Source: an uncultured Gammaproteobacteria bacterium (lineage in GTDB: Bacteria; Pseudomonadota; Gammaproteobacteria; Nitrosococcales; Methylophagaceae). From it: DNA of 59,774 nucleotides. The number at the start of each line of letters is the position of its first letter. Position 1 is the stretch's first letter. The stretch spans positions 1 to 59,774 of the forward strand of contig CAJQOM010000014.1 of the NCBI GenBank assembly GCA_905479985.1. Direction: 5' to 3'. Below are positions 8,617-18,113 of the stretch, piece by piece. Under the pieces are notes generated by a model. It was not told where the DNA came from, did no database searches, and saw only the letters and a list, made by a program, of their open reading frames with translations. Made by a program: the position numbers and the translations under genes.

Positions 8617-9292
8617 TTTGTCGCGATAAATTGAGTCTGTAACCTCGGCCACGTAGTGTTTCTATAGGGTTTAACTGTTTTTCCGGGTCTAATTTTGTTC
8701 TTAGGCGCTTCACGAAGACTTCGATGACATTACTATCACGGTCATGGTCTTGTTCGTAGATATGGTCGGTCAGCTTGGTTTTCGAGACGACTTCACCGGC
8801 ATGTAGCATCAGGAAGTGTAGTAGCCGATATTCGTAGGCGGTGAGTTCTACTTCAATGTCATCATTTGTGACGATCTGGCTTGAAGGGTTAAGGGTGATG
8901 CAACCGCAAGATAGAATCGGGTTTGACCAGCCAGAAGCGCGACGTGCTAAGGCATGAATGCGGGCAGAGAGCTCTTCAAAATGAAACGGTTTGACTAAAT
9001 AGTCATCAGCGCCAGCATCAAGCCCTTCGACCTTGTCTTGCCAGCGGCCACGCGCCGTTAAAATAAGAATGGGGAAGGCGATATCATTAGCGCGGAGTTG
9101 CTTAATAACGTCTATACCCTGGATCAGGGGGAGTCCCAAATCTATCACTGCAACATCATAAGGATACTCTAGGCCTAAATAAAGTCCTTCTTTACCATCT
9201 GCGGCGGTGTCGACTGTTAAATTTTGCTTATGTAGGGCTGCTTTTGTCTGTTCGCGCAGTTGTGCTTCGTCTTCAATAAATAAAATACGCAT
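8597..9292 (-). CDS. OmpR/PhoP-family response regulator
   Basis: A DNA-binding response regulator of 231 residues. The receiver domain has the acidic pair E7/D8, phosphoacceptor D51 in VIDLGLP, T79 and K101. The C-terminal winged helix includes ELTAYEYRLL, the recognition region DSNVIEVFVKRLR, and the closing RGRGYRL. It pairs with the overlapping kinase gene. The signal is unknown, but the two genes immediately upstream encode periplasmic proteins (a PepSY protein and a cytochrome c), suggesting an envelope, metal or redox cue. Confidence 0.92.
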   Translation of the reverse strand: MRILFIEDEAQLREQTKAALHKQNLTVDTAADGKEGLYLGLEYPYDVAVIDLGLPLIQGIDVIKQLRANDIAFPILILTARGRWQDKVEGLDAGADDYLVKPFHFEELSARIHALARRASGWSNPILSCGCITLNPSSQIVTNDDIEVELTAYEYRLLHFLMLHAGEVVSKTKLTDHIYEQDHDRDSNVIEVFVKRLRTKLDPEKQLNPIETLRGRGYRLNLSRQSESTLS

Positions 9293-9301
9293 AAGGTTAC
9301 T

Positions 9302-9568
9302 TTACTGAACTTCAAGTCCGGTTTCGGCATCCAGTTGATAGACTTTTATTTTACCGTCGTCGTGAAGGACTTTTACTCTAAAGAGTTGTTTAGCGCCTTC
9401 TTGTTTTGGATCGACAGACAATACTTTACCACCAGACTGAGTTTGGATATGTTCCGCTGCTGAGTCTTTCGTTAATGGTAGAGAAACCCCTGATACGACA
9501 TCTCCAGCATAGGCTAGACTACCAATGGCAAGTGTCAGGCTGAAGATAATAGGTCGGAGAGGGTTCAT
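9302..9568 (-). CDS. Periplasmic PepSY-domain protein
   Basis: A small exported protein of 88 residues with a clear signal peptide (hydrophobic FSLTLAIGSLA, cleavage likely after AYA). The mature part fits a single PepSY domain: the segment GGKVLSVDPKQEG followed by FRVKVLHDDGKIKVYQLDAETG, the usual two-strand ending. PepSY domains are thought to inhibit proteases or bind ligands in the envelope, and single-domain versions often lie beside PhoP/PhoQ-like systems. It is two bases downstream of the cytochrome gene and nine bases upstream of the regulator, so it belongs to the same operon and may modulate the sensor. Confidence 0.82.
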   Translation of the reverse strand: MNPLRPIIFSLTLAIGSLAYAGDVVSGVSLPLTKDSAAEHIQTQSGGKVLSVDPKQEGAKQLFRVKVLHDDGKIKVYQLDAETGLEVQ

Positions 9569-9570
9569 TG

Positions 9571-10002
9571 CTATTGGCCTAACTGCGGGCTAACTGTGCC
9601 AATAGCGCCATCCGCTCTGGCTTTTAGATAACTATAAATATTGTCAGCATTTTTCATCACGGTTCCGTTACGCTTCCACGCTGGCATGCGGCCGCTTTTT
9701 GTGACTTTTCTAGCGGGGCTAACTTGGCCCGATGTCACAGTCTTGGTATATTCTTGATGAGACAATGTCGCTAAGCTTTCAGCGAGATTAGGTGCCTTTG
9801 GGCTGCCTTGGCCGAAAGTACCATGGCAACGCGCACACCATTGACGAAACACGGTATAACCTTGATAGCTGTTTGAGTCTAATGCTTTACCATCATTTGT
9901 CACGGTGTAGGGAGCATCAGCATGGCTTGGCATAGCTGCAATCGTTAAAAAAGCGGCTAAGCTGAGAGCTGAAAGGTGTGACATTTTTTTCTGGTTTTGC
10001 AT
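9571..10002 (-). CDS. Periplasmic c-type cytochrome (PQQ alcohol dehydrogenase-associated type)
   Basis: An exported class I cytochrome c of 143 residues. After a signal peptide ending near SHA comes one haem-binding motif, C56-AR-C59-H60. The likely axial methionine is M106 in SGRMPAW. The ending NIYSYLKARADGAIG is the pattern seen in cytochromes that accept electrons from PQQ-dependent methanol or alcohol dehydrogenases (XoxG/cytochrome cL/c-553i-like), fitting a methylotroph. No dehydrogenase gene is in the window, so the partner is inferred. It is the first gene of the operon continuing with PepSY and the two-component system. Confidence 0.83.
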   Translation of the reverse strand: MQNQKKMSHLSALSLAAFLTIAAMPSHADAPYTVTNDGKALDSNSYQGYTVFRQWCARCHGTFGQGSPKAPNLAESLATLSHQEYTKTVTSGQVSPARKVTKSGRMPAWKRNGTVMKNADNIYSYLKARADGAIGTVSPQLGQ

Positions 10003-10108
10003 TGTTTAATGCTCCGTGGGCTACTAGATATAGTTCAATTAAAAACTATTCACTTTGTTTCGGCAAGTCTATTACCCTAAAAGTTTCGATTCTGCCTGTT
10101 TCCTTGGG

Positions 10109-10615
10109 TTAAAAATAGCCTTTATTGATTTGGTGATGCAATGCTATAGGAATTGATTTTTCAGGGCGGTAGTTTAAAACAGTCTGATATTGCTGCCCTT
10201 GATAATGATATGAAACGAGATAATGCTTGGTTGGTTTTTGTGGTTGGCAACGTTGACTATCTTGGACGCTGTTATAGTCATTCTGATTGTAATGATAGGC
10301 GGTGACACCACCTAAAATAGTGCCAGCAATGGTCATCAATGTTTTGCCTTTTCCATCACTAAACTGATTACCAACAATGCCGCCGATGACTGCACCGGCA
10401 ACAGTTGCTGCATATTTTTTGGTTTCAGCTTGTGATGCTTGTGTGTTTGATGTCAGGCAATGTTGGCCATTGGCCGAGTTATGAAGTGGATCGATATCAG
10501 TGATATATAAACTTTTTTGATGGACAGCGTTATGATAACTTTGCTGGGCATAAACTGTTGTTGAATACAATATGCCTATACTTATTAAAATGAGTTTGAG
10601 GATCTGATAAAGCAT
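10109..10615 (-). CDS. Glycine-zipper outer membrane-type protein
   Basis: An exported protein of 168 residues with an N-terminal signal peptide (about 1-23, ending VYA). Residues 70-105 form a glycine-zipper pair, AGAVIGGIVGNQF then IAGTILGGVTAYHY, as in the 17-kDa surface antigen / glycine zipper 2TM family. The rest, with a KHYLVSYHYQGQQYQT stretch, resembles the usual C-terminal tail of that family. It is probably an envelope stability protein; no lipobox cysteine is evident. It sits alone, about 107 bases before the cytochrome operon on the same strand. Confidence 0.75.
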   Translation of the reverse strand: MLYQILKLILISIGILYSTTVYAQQSYHNAVHQKSLYITDIDPLHNSANGQHCLTSNTQASQAETKKYAATVAGAVIGGIVGNQFSDGKGKTLMTIAGTILGGVTAYHYNQNDYNSVQDSQRCQPQKPTKHYLVSYHYQGQQYQTVLNYRPEKSIPIALHHQINKGYF

Positions 10616-10790
10616 TGTGGTATCCCTTTGCTTCAGAATTATTACAGAGTTTATCTCGATAAAGCTGAATCAACCCTGAATAAGCTATTGTTTTTTTTGT
10701 GACGGTCGTTGTATACAGCATTTCTATTCTGGCCTAAGCTACCGAGATGTTCTGGCTATTTAGCCTCTATTAAAGATCTTGTTGGGTAAG

Positions 10791-13181
10791 ATGGAACGAC
10801 ATATAACGCAATCATTATTAGATCAAGATAGCCTTCATCTTTCACAGCTTAAGATGCTATTGGCTCAGTCACCAACGGGTATTATCGGAAGTTTAGGTGT
10901 CAGCTTGTTGATTTCCCTGGCTTTATGGTCTGAAGTGCCGCTGTATTATTTATTGATCTTCATGGGTTATCAATTGTTGGTTGCGGTGGGGCGTCTATTT
11001 GTTGTGCAGTGGACTAGATCTGAGTTATCTCATCATCATTCCAATGTACTGTCTTCGAACAACTTAAAACAGTATGAGCTTCGATTTGCGTTAGGGAGTT
11101 TTGCCGCTGGATTGGGGTTTGGTAGTTTAAGTTTGCTACTCACAGTTGAACTGTCCTTGACTGCCCAATTTATGATTACTTTTGTCATTGCTGGTGTCAC
11201 CGCTGCTGCGATTGTCGCTAATGTGAGTAGTTTGTTGAACTACTACGCCTATATTTTTCCTTCTTTGTTATTGTTGTTTGCTAGTCTTATTTTCGTGTCA
11301 ATGCCGATACTTGCCTTACTGGTGTTGATTTATCTAATTATTATGATTGTTTTAATTCGCCGCGTTAATGCGATTTTTATCGATGGTTTAAATTTAAAAC
11401 GACACAATGTTGGCTTAGTCGATAGTTTGACGGATCATAATCAAGAGCTTGAACATTTACTGGTTAAGCTAAATGATAGTGAGAAACTATCGAGTAGTGC
11501 CTTTAATAAGGCTGGCGTCACTATGATGTTAGTCGATAAGGACTTACAGATTTTCAAAGTCAACCATGAGGCCTGCCTCTTACTCGGCTATACCGAGCAG
11601 CAGTTGACGAGTTTGGGCTTGTTAAATTTATCCTATGCGAATGAAAAACAGGCCACTCAGGATTTCTTTAATGACTTGATTTCAGGTAAAAAACAACAAT
11701 ATCATGTTAGAAAACGTTACGTCCGCATTGATCACGTCGATATCTGGGTACAAGAAACTGTGTCAGTAGTAGTCGATAAAGATGATGAATTCGCTTATGC
11801 GATTGTGCATGCTCAAGATGTGACGGAAGAATACCGTTTAACGAAGAAACTCAGTTATCAGGCAAACCACGATGTTGTTACTGGCTTAAATAACCGTCAT
11901 GCCTTTGAAAGTAAAATGCAGCGTTTATTTTTAGCTGATGAGGAATCAGACGTTCAACATGTCTTATGTTATATCGATTTAGATCAATTTAAAGTGGTCA
12001 ACGACACATTTGGGCATACGGTTGGTGATACTTTACTTCGTGAGTTAGCGGACATTTTTAAGCAGAGTCTGCGTAAGTCAGATATGTTGTCGCGAATTGG
12101 TGGCGACGAGTTTACCTTGTTAATGTTTGATTGCTCCATCGATGCCGCTAAAAAGCAATTGAATTTATTGTTAAATCGCTTACGTAACTTCAATTTTGAC
12201 TATGAAGGCCAGTTGATTAATACGACGGCGAGTATCGGCTTAGTGACGTTTGATCAGAGCAATACCTTAACTGAGGTCTTAAAGCAGGCTGATAGTGCAT
12301 GTTATGCAGCCAAAGAGGCCGGACGAGACCGTTTGCATGTTTATTATTTGGATGATGAGTCTATCTCTCAACGAACAGGTGAAATGTCTTGGGTGTCGAG
12401 AATTCAACGGGCATTAACTGACAAGCAGTTTTTACTTTACAGCCAAGAGATAGTCCATATCGCTGGTACCGATACTCTACCGCATTATGAGTTGTTGATT
12501 CGTATGCGAGGTGAGGATGGCAAGATTATTCCCCCCGGCTTCTTTTTGCCTGCGGCGGAACATTATAATTTAGCGGCGGCAATCGATTTGTGGGTAGTCG
12601 AACATGTATTGTCGACGCTCAAACAGGCCATTGAATTAGGGCATGATATTAAAGGTGTTTATGGCGTTAATTTGTCTGGGCACTCTTTGGGCGACAAGCG
12701 CTTTTATGAGTCGATTATCGAGATGGTCGGGCAATATGACTTAAGCCAACATGATGCCTATATTTGTTTTGAGATTACTGAAACGGCCGCTATTTTAAAT
12801 ATGTCATCAGCGTTGCGGTTTATTAACGAATTACGGGCGATGGGGTGCTTATTCGCACTGGATGACTTTGGCAGTGGCTTGTCTTCTTATGCTTATTTAC
12901 AGCAGATGCCAATTGATTTCTTAAAAATTGATGGCATGTTTGTTAAAAGTTGTTTAGATGATCCCGTCAAGCTTGAAATGATCCGGTCTATTAATAGTGT
13001 CGGTCATGTGATGGGGGTTAAAACGATTGCCGAGTTTGTTGAGAATGATGCTATTTTTGATAAGTTAGGTGAAATTGATGTTGATTATGCACAAGGTTAT
13101 TGGAATGGCGTGCCTGTCCCTTGGGCGTTAGCACAAGCTGTGGCTAATGACACTGCGTCCATTGTTTCTCAAGACGCTTAG
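10791..13181 (+). CDS. Membrane PAS-GGDEF-EAL cyclic-di-GMP enzyme
   Basis: A 796-residue protein. An N-terminal membrane domain (about 30-190, six or more hydrophobic segments) is followed by a PAS domain (about 235-350), a GGDEF domain with intact GGDEF at 437-441 and an inhibitory RxxD site at 428-431, and an EAL domain. The EAL signature reads ELL, but the other catalytic elements are present (GVNLSG, FEITETA, LDDFGSG, LKIDG), so both synthesis and hydrolysis of c-di-GMP remain possible. The ATG at 10791 is preferred; a TTG at 10779 would add four residues. The last 38 bases overlap the end of hrpA on the other strand. Confidence 0.92.
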   Translation: MERHITQSLLDQDSLHLSQLKMLLAQSPTGIIGSLGVSLLISLALWSEVPLYYLLIFMGYQLLVAVGRLFVVQWTRSELSHHHSNVLSSNNLKQYELRFALGSFAAGLGFGSLSLLLTVELSLTAQFMITFVIAGVTAAAIVANVSSLLNYYAYIFPSLLLLFASLIFVSMPILALLVLIYLIIMIVLIRRVNAIFIDGLNLKRHNVGLVDSLTDHNQELEHLLVKLNDSEKLSSSAFNKAGVTMMLVDKDLQIFKVNHEACLLLGYTEQQLTSLGLLNLSYANEKQATQDFFNDLISGKKQQYHVRKRYVRIDHVDIWVQETVSVVVDKDDEFAYAIVHAQDVTEEYRLTKKLSYQANHDVVTGLNNRHAFESKMQRLFLADEESDVQHVLCYIDLDQFKVVNDTFGHTVGDTLLRELADIFKQSLRKSDMLSRIGGDEFTLLMFDCSIDAAKKQLNLLLNRLRNFNFDYEGQLINTTASIGLVTFDQSNTLTEVLKQADSACYAAKEAGRDRLHVYYLDDESISQRTGEMSWVSRIQRALTDKQFLLYSQEIVHIAGTDTLPHYELLIRMRGEDGKIIPPGFFLPAAEHYNLAAAIDLWVVEHVLSTLKQAIELGHDIKGVYGVNLSGHSLGDKRFYESIIEMVGQYDLSQHDAYICFEITETAAILNMSSALRFINELRAMGCLFALDDFGSGLSSYAYLQQMPIDFLKIDGMFVKSCLDDPVKLEMIRSINSVGHVMGVKTIAEFVENDAIFDKLGEIDVDYAQGYWNGVPVPWALAQAVANDTASIVSQDA

Positions 13182-16100
13182 CTGAAATAGGGTAGGCGGT
13201 TTTTATACCTTGTGCGAATAATGAGATTCTAAATTCTTCTATCATCCATCGATAATGGGCGAGGGCGGCTGTGCTGTCTTTGTCGACATAGCTTAAATAA
13301 CGTTGCCAATGTGGCTGGACTTCGATCATCCATTGTTTATCACGCATCGGATCACTGGTCAGTTTATCTAACCGTTGACCAATCGCCTGAAAATAGGCGG
13401 GTAGACGCCTTAGTGTTTCTTCAGGCGTGTGATGTGCAAAGCCCTGATAAACCAAATAGTTGAGTTGTGACTTAATATCTTTAACAGCATTGAGTGCCGT
13501 TAACGGTAAATTACCCGATAAACGTTTGGCGACGGCATGGTATTCGGCTAATGGTTTTGCCAATAATTGGGCAAGCTTATTAGCTGTTTCAATTAATTGG
13601 CCACGCTGTTGCTCGAGGCGCTGCTCAAATTCTGTTTGATTGCTAATACGGTCTTGACCTAGGATGAAACATTGATCAAAAGCCAGATGAATAAGGTCCG
13701 ACTTTAATTGTTCACAAGGTGTTTTTGTTGCGTTAGAGGTTGTATCTGCATGTTTGAATGGGCTTGCTGGCACGCTGACATAATGCAAACACATTTGCTG
13801 CATATTCGGTAAGTGTTTGTTGAGATATTTGATGTTGTCGGCCTGGGCTAACATGAATAAGCGTCTTAAACCGAGATGGGTTTGATGCTCTGCTTGCTTG
13901 GCCGTATCCAATAACGTTAAGTCGACATGTGTTCCTTGATCAATTAATGCCGGGTAAGCGGTCATTTCTAATTGATTTTGTTCTAATGTGATGTGTTCTG
14001 CTAATTCACCAAATGACCAACTACTTAGTCCTTGTTGCTCATATTCACTATCCGGAATGGCTTGGAAACTGGCGGCCGCTTGTTGTGCCCATTGTTGTTT
14101 TAATTCGGACAGGTCTCGACTTTCATCAAGTGCTTTTCCGGTTTCATCAACCAGCTTAAAATTCATTTGCAAGTGGTTTGGGAGTGCAGTTGTTTGCCAG
14201 TCTGATTGCGGAATTTCAACCCCAGATAACCGTAATAATTGTTTTGATAGTACGGCTAATAAGTCACCATCCTCAGGTGACATGGCTTTTAGACAGTTAT
14301 CGGCATAATTAGGCACAGGAATAAAATGACGACGTTGTGATTTCGGTAAGCTCTTGATTAAGAAAATGACTTTTTCTCTTAATAAACCTGGTACGAGCCA
14401 ATCGTAACGTTCAGGATTTGTTTGATTGAGTAATGACAACGGAATCGTTTGAGTGATGCCGTCTTGTTGTTGTCCCGGTTCAAAATGGTATTCCAGGTCA
14501 AGTGGCACGCGATTCACTAAGAGTTGATCTGGGAAACTGTCTGCGGTGATATGTTCCGCTTGATGTTGCATTAAGATGTCACGGCTTAAAAAGAGGTGCT
14601 TTGGCTCTGTTTGTTCAATTTTCTTCCGCCAGTTTTCAAAGCCGGCACCATTGACAATATGCTCCGGTATTTTTTGTTGATAAAAGTCGAATAAGACGTC
14701 GTCATCAACCAGTACATCTCGTCGACGGGATTTTTGTTCGAGTAATTCGATACTTTGTATCAGCTCAAGATTATGTTTGAAAAAGGGGGCGCGGCAATGC
14801 CAATCACCTTGGACTAAGGCATCTCTAATAAAAATCTCATGTGACATGACAGGGTCGATTGGACCAAAATGACGACGACGGCGGGCCACAATGGGCAAGC
14901 CATAGAGTGACACTTGTTCGAAGGCAACAACCTGAGCTGGCTTCTTTTCCCAGTGTGGGTCGGCATATTGTCTTCGAACTAAGTCGCCCGCAATTTCTTC
15001 AATCCATTCAGGTTCTATCTTGGCGACAATACGGGCATAGAGCCGACCTGTTTCTACCAGTTCAGCGGCCATTATCCATTTAGGGCCTTTTTTATGCAGT
15101 GCAGAGCCGGGAAAAATATGCAGTTTTAAATTTCGGGCGCCGGTATATTCTGCTTTATCGGTTTTGACGGCAATATTACTTAATAAACCCGATAATAAGG
15201 CTTGGTGTATCGCTGGGTAATCAGCGACTTGTGAGTTGGGTTTAAAGCCCATTTGTGTGATCTGAACATGCAGTTGTTGGTGAATGTCATGCCACTCTCT
15301 TAAACGCATAAAGGACAAAAAGTTCTCTTTGCAGTATTTACGTAGCTTATTTTGACTTAAGTGTTTTTTCTTGTCGTGGTACAGCGCCCAGAGTTTTAAG
15401 TAGGCCAAAAAGTCGGACCGGTCATCTTTAAATTGACTATGTGCTTGATCTGCCGCTTGTTGTTTATCCATTGGTCTTTCACGTGGGTCTTGAATACTTA
15501 AAGCACTGGCAATAACCAATACTTCTGTCAGGCAGCCTAATTTATCGGCCGCGAGAATCATTCGGGCGATTCTAGGGTCAATCGGCAGTTTGGCTAATTG
15601 TTGTCCAAGTTGTGTTAAACGTTGTTGATTGGTGACGGCACCCAGTTCTTCAAGCAAACGGAAACCGTCATTGATCACTTTTTGCGGCGGCGGATTGATA
15701 AAAGGAAATTGTGCCGGATCACCTAATCTAAGTGAGGCCATTTGCAAGATAACGGAGGCGAGATTAGTTCTGAGTATTTCAGGATCAGTGAAGTCTGGGC
15801 GGCTATTAAAATCAGTTTCATCATAAAGTCGAATGGCGACGCCTGCCGCAACACGACCACAACGTCCTGAACGTTGGTTTGCACTAGATTGTGATATTTT
15901 TTCTATGGGTAGCCGTTGGACTTTGTTACGCACACTGTAGCGACTAATTCGAGCGAAGCCGGGATCGATGACATACCGAATACCGGGGACAGTCAATGAG
16001 GTTTCGGCTACATTGGTAGATAGGACAATACGTCGGTGACCACCTGTTTTGAAAACACGGTTTTGTTCTGCAGCAGATTGTCTGGCAAAGAGTGGTAATA

Positions 16101-17052
16101 CTTCTGTTTGCTCGGGATGATGTTTTCTGAGGGCTTCGGATACTTCTTTGATATCGCGCTCCCCGGATAAGAAAACCAGAATGTCACCTTGACCTTCTCG
16201 GCATAACTCATCTGTGGCTTCGATAATTCCCCGGACCATGTCGTAATCGCGCTGCTCTTCATCATCCTCCATCGGCGGGCGATAACGAATCTCGACGGGA
16301 TACGTTCTGCCGGTGACTTCAATGACAGGCGCTTTGTCGAAATGTTGTGAAAACCGTTCGGTATCAATAGTGGCCGAGGTGATGATCACTTTAAGATCAG
16401 GGCGCTTAGGTAGTAATTGTCTGAGATAGCCGAGTAAGAAGTCGATGTTTAGACTGCGTTCATGGGCTTCATCGATGATGATGGTGTCGTATTGATTTAA
16501 AAACTTATCATTTTGGGTTTCGGCCAATAAAATGCCATCAGTCATCAGTTTTATGTAGCTTTTATCCGCTTTAACTTGGTCATGAAAGCGGACTTTATAG
16601 CCGACAACGTCTCCGAGCTGGCTTTTTAATTCTTCAGCGAGTCGCGTTGCCACCGTTCGGGCGGCAATACGCCGCGGTTGGGTATGGCCAATCAATCCTT
16701 GAACGCCACGACCAAGTTCTAAGCAAATTTTAGGGATTTGTGTTGTTTTACCTGATCCCGTTTCACCGCTAAGAATAATAACTTGGTTATTTTGAATGGC
16801 GTCGGCAATTTCTGCTCGCCGTTCGGTCACCGGTAAGTCTTGGTTGAACTCTGGTTTAGGTAATTGCTGTTGACGCAGCTCACGTCGCGTTATGGAGGCT
16901 GTGAGTTTACTTTCGAACTGACTGAGCTGGCTGGCGTTTAACTCGAGATCTTGCTGCTTTCGCAAGCCGGCTAATCTGCGACGCAGTGGGTGCTGGTCAA
17001 TGAGCATGGCATTGCTGATCGACTGCTGTAGTTGGTTAAGCTTATTTTTCAC
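13144..17052 (-). CDS. hrpA: ATP-dependent RNA helicase HrpA
   Basis: A DEAH-box RNA helicase of 1302 residues, almost the length of E. coli HrpA (about 1300). Motif I is GETGSGKTT (96-104), motif II DEAH (194-197), motif III SAT, and motif VI QRSGRCGRVAAG. The long C-terminal half (DUF3418-type region) is present. HrpA acts on mRNA processing and rescues stalled ribosomes. It starts with GTG; an internal ATG at codon 16 is an alternative, but the family aligns from the longer start. Its 3' end overlaps the c-di-GMP enzyme gene, so the two transcripts are complementary there. Confidence 0.95.
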   Translation of the reverse strand: MKNKLNQLQQSISNAMLIDQHPLRRRLAGLRKQQDLELNASQLSQFESKLTASITRRELRQQQLPKPEFNQDLPVTERRAEIADAIQNNQVIILSGETGSGKTTQIPKICLELGRGVQGLIGHTQPRRIAARTVATRLAEELKSQLGDVVGYKVRFHDQVKADKSYIKLMTDGILLAETQNDKFLNQYDTIIIDEAHERSLNIDFLLGYLRQLLPKRPDLKVIITSATIDTERFSQHFDKAPVIEVTGRTYPVEIRYRPPMEDDEEQRDYDMVRGIIEATDELCREGQGDILVFLSGERDIKEVSEALRKHHPEQTEVLPLFARQSAAEQNRVFKTGGHRRIVLSTNVAETSLTVPGIRYVIDPGFARISRYSVRNKVQRLPIEKISQSSANQRSGRCGRVAAGVAIRLYDETDFNSRPDFTDPEILRTNLASVILQMASLRLGDPAQFPFINPPPQKVINDGFRLLEELGAVTNQQRLTQLGQQLAKLPIDPRIARMILAADKLGCLTEVLVIASALSIQDPRERPMDKQQAADQAHSQFKDDRSDFLAYLKLWALYHDKKKHLSQNKLRKYCKENFLSFMRLREWHDIHQQLHVQITQMGFKPNSQVADYPAIHQALLSGLLSNIAVKTDKAEYTGARNLKLHIFPGSALHKKGPKWIMAAELVETGRLYARIVAKIEPEWIEEIAGDLVRRQYADPHWEKKPAQVVAFEQVSLYGLPIVARRRRHFGPIDPVMSHEIFIRDALVQGDWHCRAPFFKHNLELIQSIELLEQKSRRRDVLVDDDVLFDFYQQKIPEHIVNGAGFENWRKKIEQTEPKHLFLSRDILMQHQAEHITADSFPDQLLVNRVPLDLEYHFEPGQQQDGITQTIPLSLLNQTNPERYDWLVPGLLREKVIFLIKSLPKSQRRHFIPVPNYADNCLKAMSPEDGDLLAVLSKQLLRLSGVEIPQSDWQTTALPNHLQMNFKLVDETGKALDESRDLSELKQQWAQQAAASFQAIPDSEYEQQGLSSWSFGELAEHITLEQNQLEMTAYPALIDQGTHVDLTLLDTAKQAEHQTHLGLRRLFMLAQADNIKYLNKHLPNMQQMCLHYVSVPASPFKHADTTSNATKTPCEQLKSDLIHLAFDQCFILGQDRISNQTEFEQRLEQQRGQLIETANKLAQLLAKPLAEYHAVAKRLSGNLPLTALNAVKDIKSQLNYLVYQGFAHHTPEETLRRLPAYFQAIGQRLDKLTSDPMRDKQWMIEVQPHWQRYLSYVDKDSTAALAHYRWMIEEFRISLFAQGIKTAYPISAKRLEKQWTQCH

Positions 17053-17176
17053 TGTGATGTCTAGATGAATGCAGAAAGGGAAAGGTTGGCTGACGCTTTA
17101 TTTTAAATCATTTGTTGTCGCGTAGGGGGCCTTTGTTGTTTCAAGGTGGGCCTGTTATTTCAGGGTAAAGGCTGAC

Positions 17177-17638
17177 TTAACAATTTATATTGTTGATATC
17201 GCCATCGGGCATGGTGGTGTTACAAAATATAGTGCCACTTTGATGTGCGCCTTCGATGTTCGCACCGGTGAGGTCGGCATTGGTAAAATCAGTAAAAATC
17301 ATTTGCACTTTCCGTAAATCAGCATGACGCAAATTAACGTTTTGTAATTGGGCATAATCTAAAATCGAGCGTCTTAGGACTGCATTTTCTAAATTGGCAT
17401 TGTTTAATTTAGTATGGGCTAACCATGCGCCCTTTAATGATGACTGGTTAAGGTTAGCATTGGTTAAATTGGTACTACTGAAGTCAGCGTGGTTGAGGTT
17501 TTGCTTACTTAAGTCTGCATTGCTGAGGTCACAATGATTACATTGGTGCGTATTTATCAGCTTATCCATATCTGCCTGATCATAGGCTATTGCACTGTTT
17601 GTTATTATTGAACCAGCCAATAGTAGCGCTAACTTCAT
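17177..17638 (-). CDS. Exported pentapeptide-repeat protein
   Basis: A 153-residue protein with a signal peptide (1-18, ending IAYA). Residues about 36-135 are made of A(D/N)LXX pentapeptide repeats (ADLSK, ADFSS, TNLTN, ANLNQ, ANLEN, ADLRK, ADLTG), predicting a right-handed quadrilateral beta-helix. Cysteines flank the repeat block (C33, C36, C138 and the C-terminal C153), possibly forming disulfides in the periplasm. An AGGAGAGA ribosome binding site precedes the ATG. The function is unknown; the export signal argues against a gyrase-protecting Qnr role. Confidence 0.85.
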   Translation of the reverse strand: MKLALLLAGSIITNSAIAYDQADMDKLINTHQCNHCDLSNADLSKQNLNHADFSSTNLTNANLNQSSLKGAWLAHTKLNNANLENAVLRRSILDYAQLQNVNLRHADLRKVQMIFTDFTNADLTGANIEGAHQSGTIFCNTTMPDGDINNINC

Positions 17639-17771
17639 TTGTCTCTCCTGAATAAGGATTTAGATATCACACAATTTATCACTATTGACGGTGTTGTCAT
17701 TAAGTTAGTTCCCCGATTTCAGCGATTTGCCATTCTAAAAGATAGTTTAGCGTGAACACAAGGGCCTGTGT

Positions 17772-18065
17772 TTATCGAGGAAGTTTAATCGTGGGTTCTT
17801 TAGCTGGACGATAAAAGGCAGCAATATGACCAGCCGTCATCACGAGGTCAGCATTATTGTTGTCCGCAATGGTATTCAAAATGACCAGTCGTTCCGCTTT
17901 TTCTGCGCCACTGACTTTGACTTTGATCAATTCATGGCGACTTAAGGCATTGTCTATTTCGGCTTGCACTGTGTCTGTTAAACCCTTATTACCCAACATT
18001 ACAACGGGTTTTAAGGGATGTGCTAGACCCCGTAAATAGCGTTTTTGCTTATCGTTAACTGCCAT
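17772..18065 (-). CDS. yhbY: Ribosome assembly RNA-binding protein YhbY
   Basis: A CRS1/YhbY-type RNA-binding protein of 97 residues, the same length as E. coli YhbY, involved in 50S subunit assembly. The KH-like fold signature VMLGNKGLTD is visible, followed by ELIKVKVSG. I use the ATG at 18065: the opening AVNDKQKRYLRGLAHPLKP matches the family start, whereas an upstream in-frame start at 18125 adds 20 non-conserved residues that would run into rlmKL. It is divergent from rlmKL with 48 bases between, so the promoters of two rRNA-related genes share this short region. Confidence 0.93.
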   Translation of the reverse strand: MAVNDKQKRYLRGLAHPLKPVVMLGNKGLTDTVQAEIDNALSRHELIKVKVSGAEKAERLVILNTIADNNNADLVMTAGHIAAFYRPAKEPTIKLPR

Positions 18066-18113
18066 GGAAGTGCGTACCTGTATTAAAATAGGTCGATTAT
18101 ACAGGATGCAACT

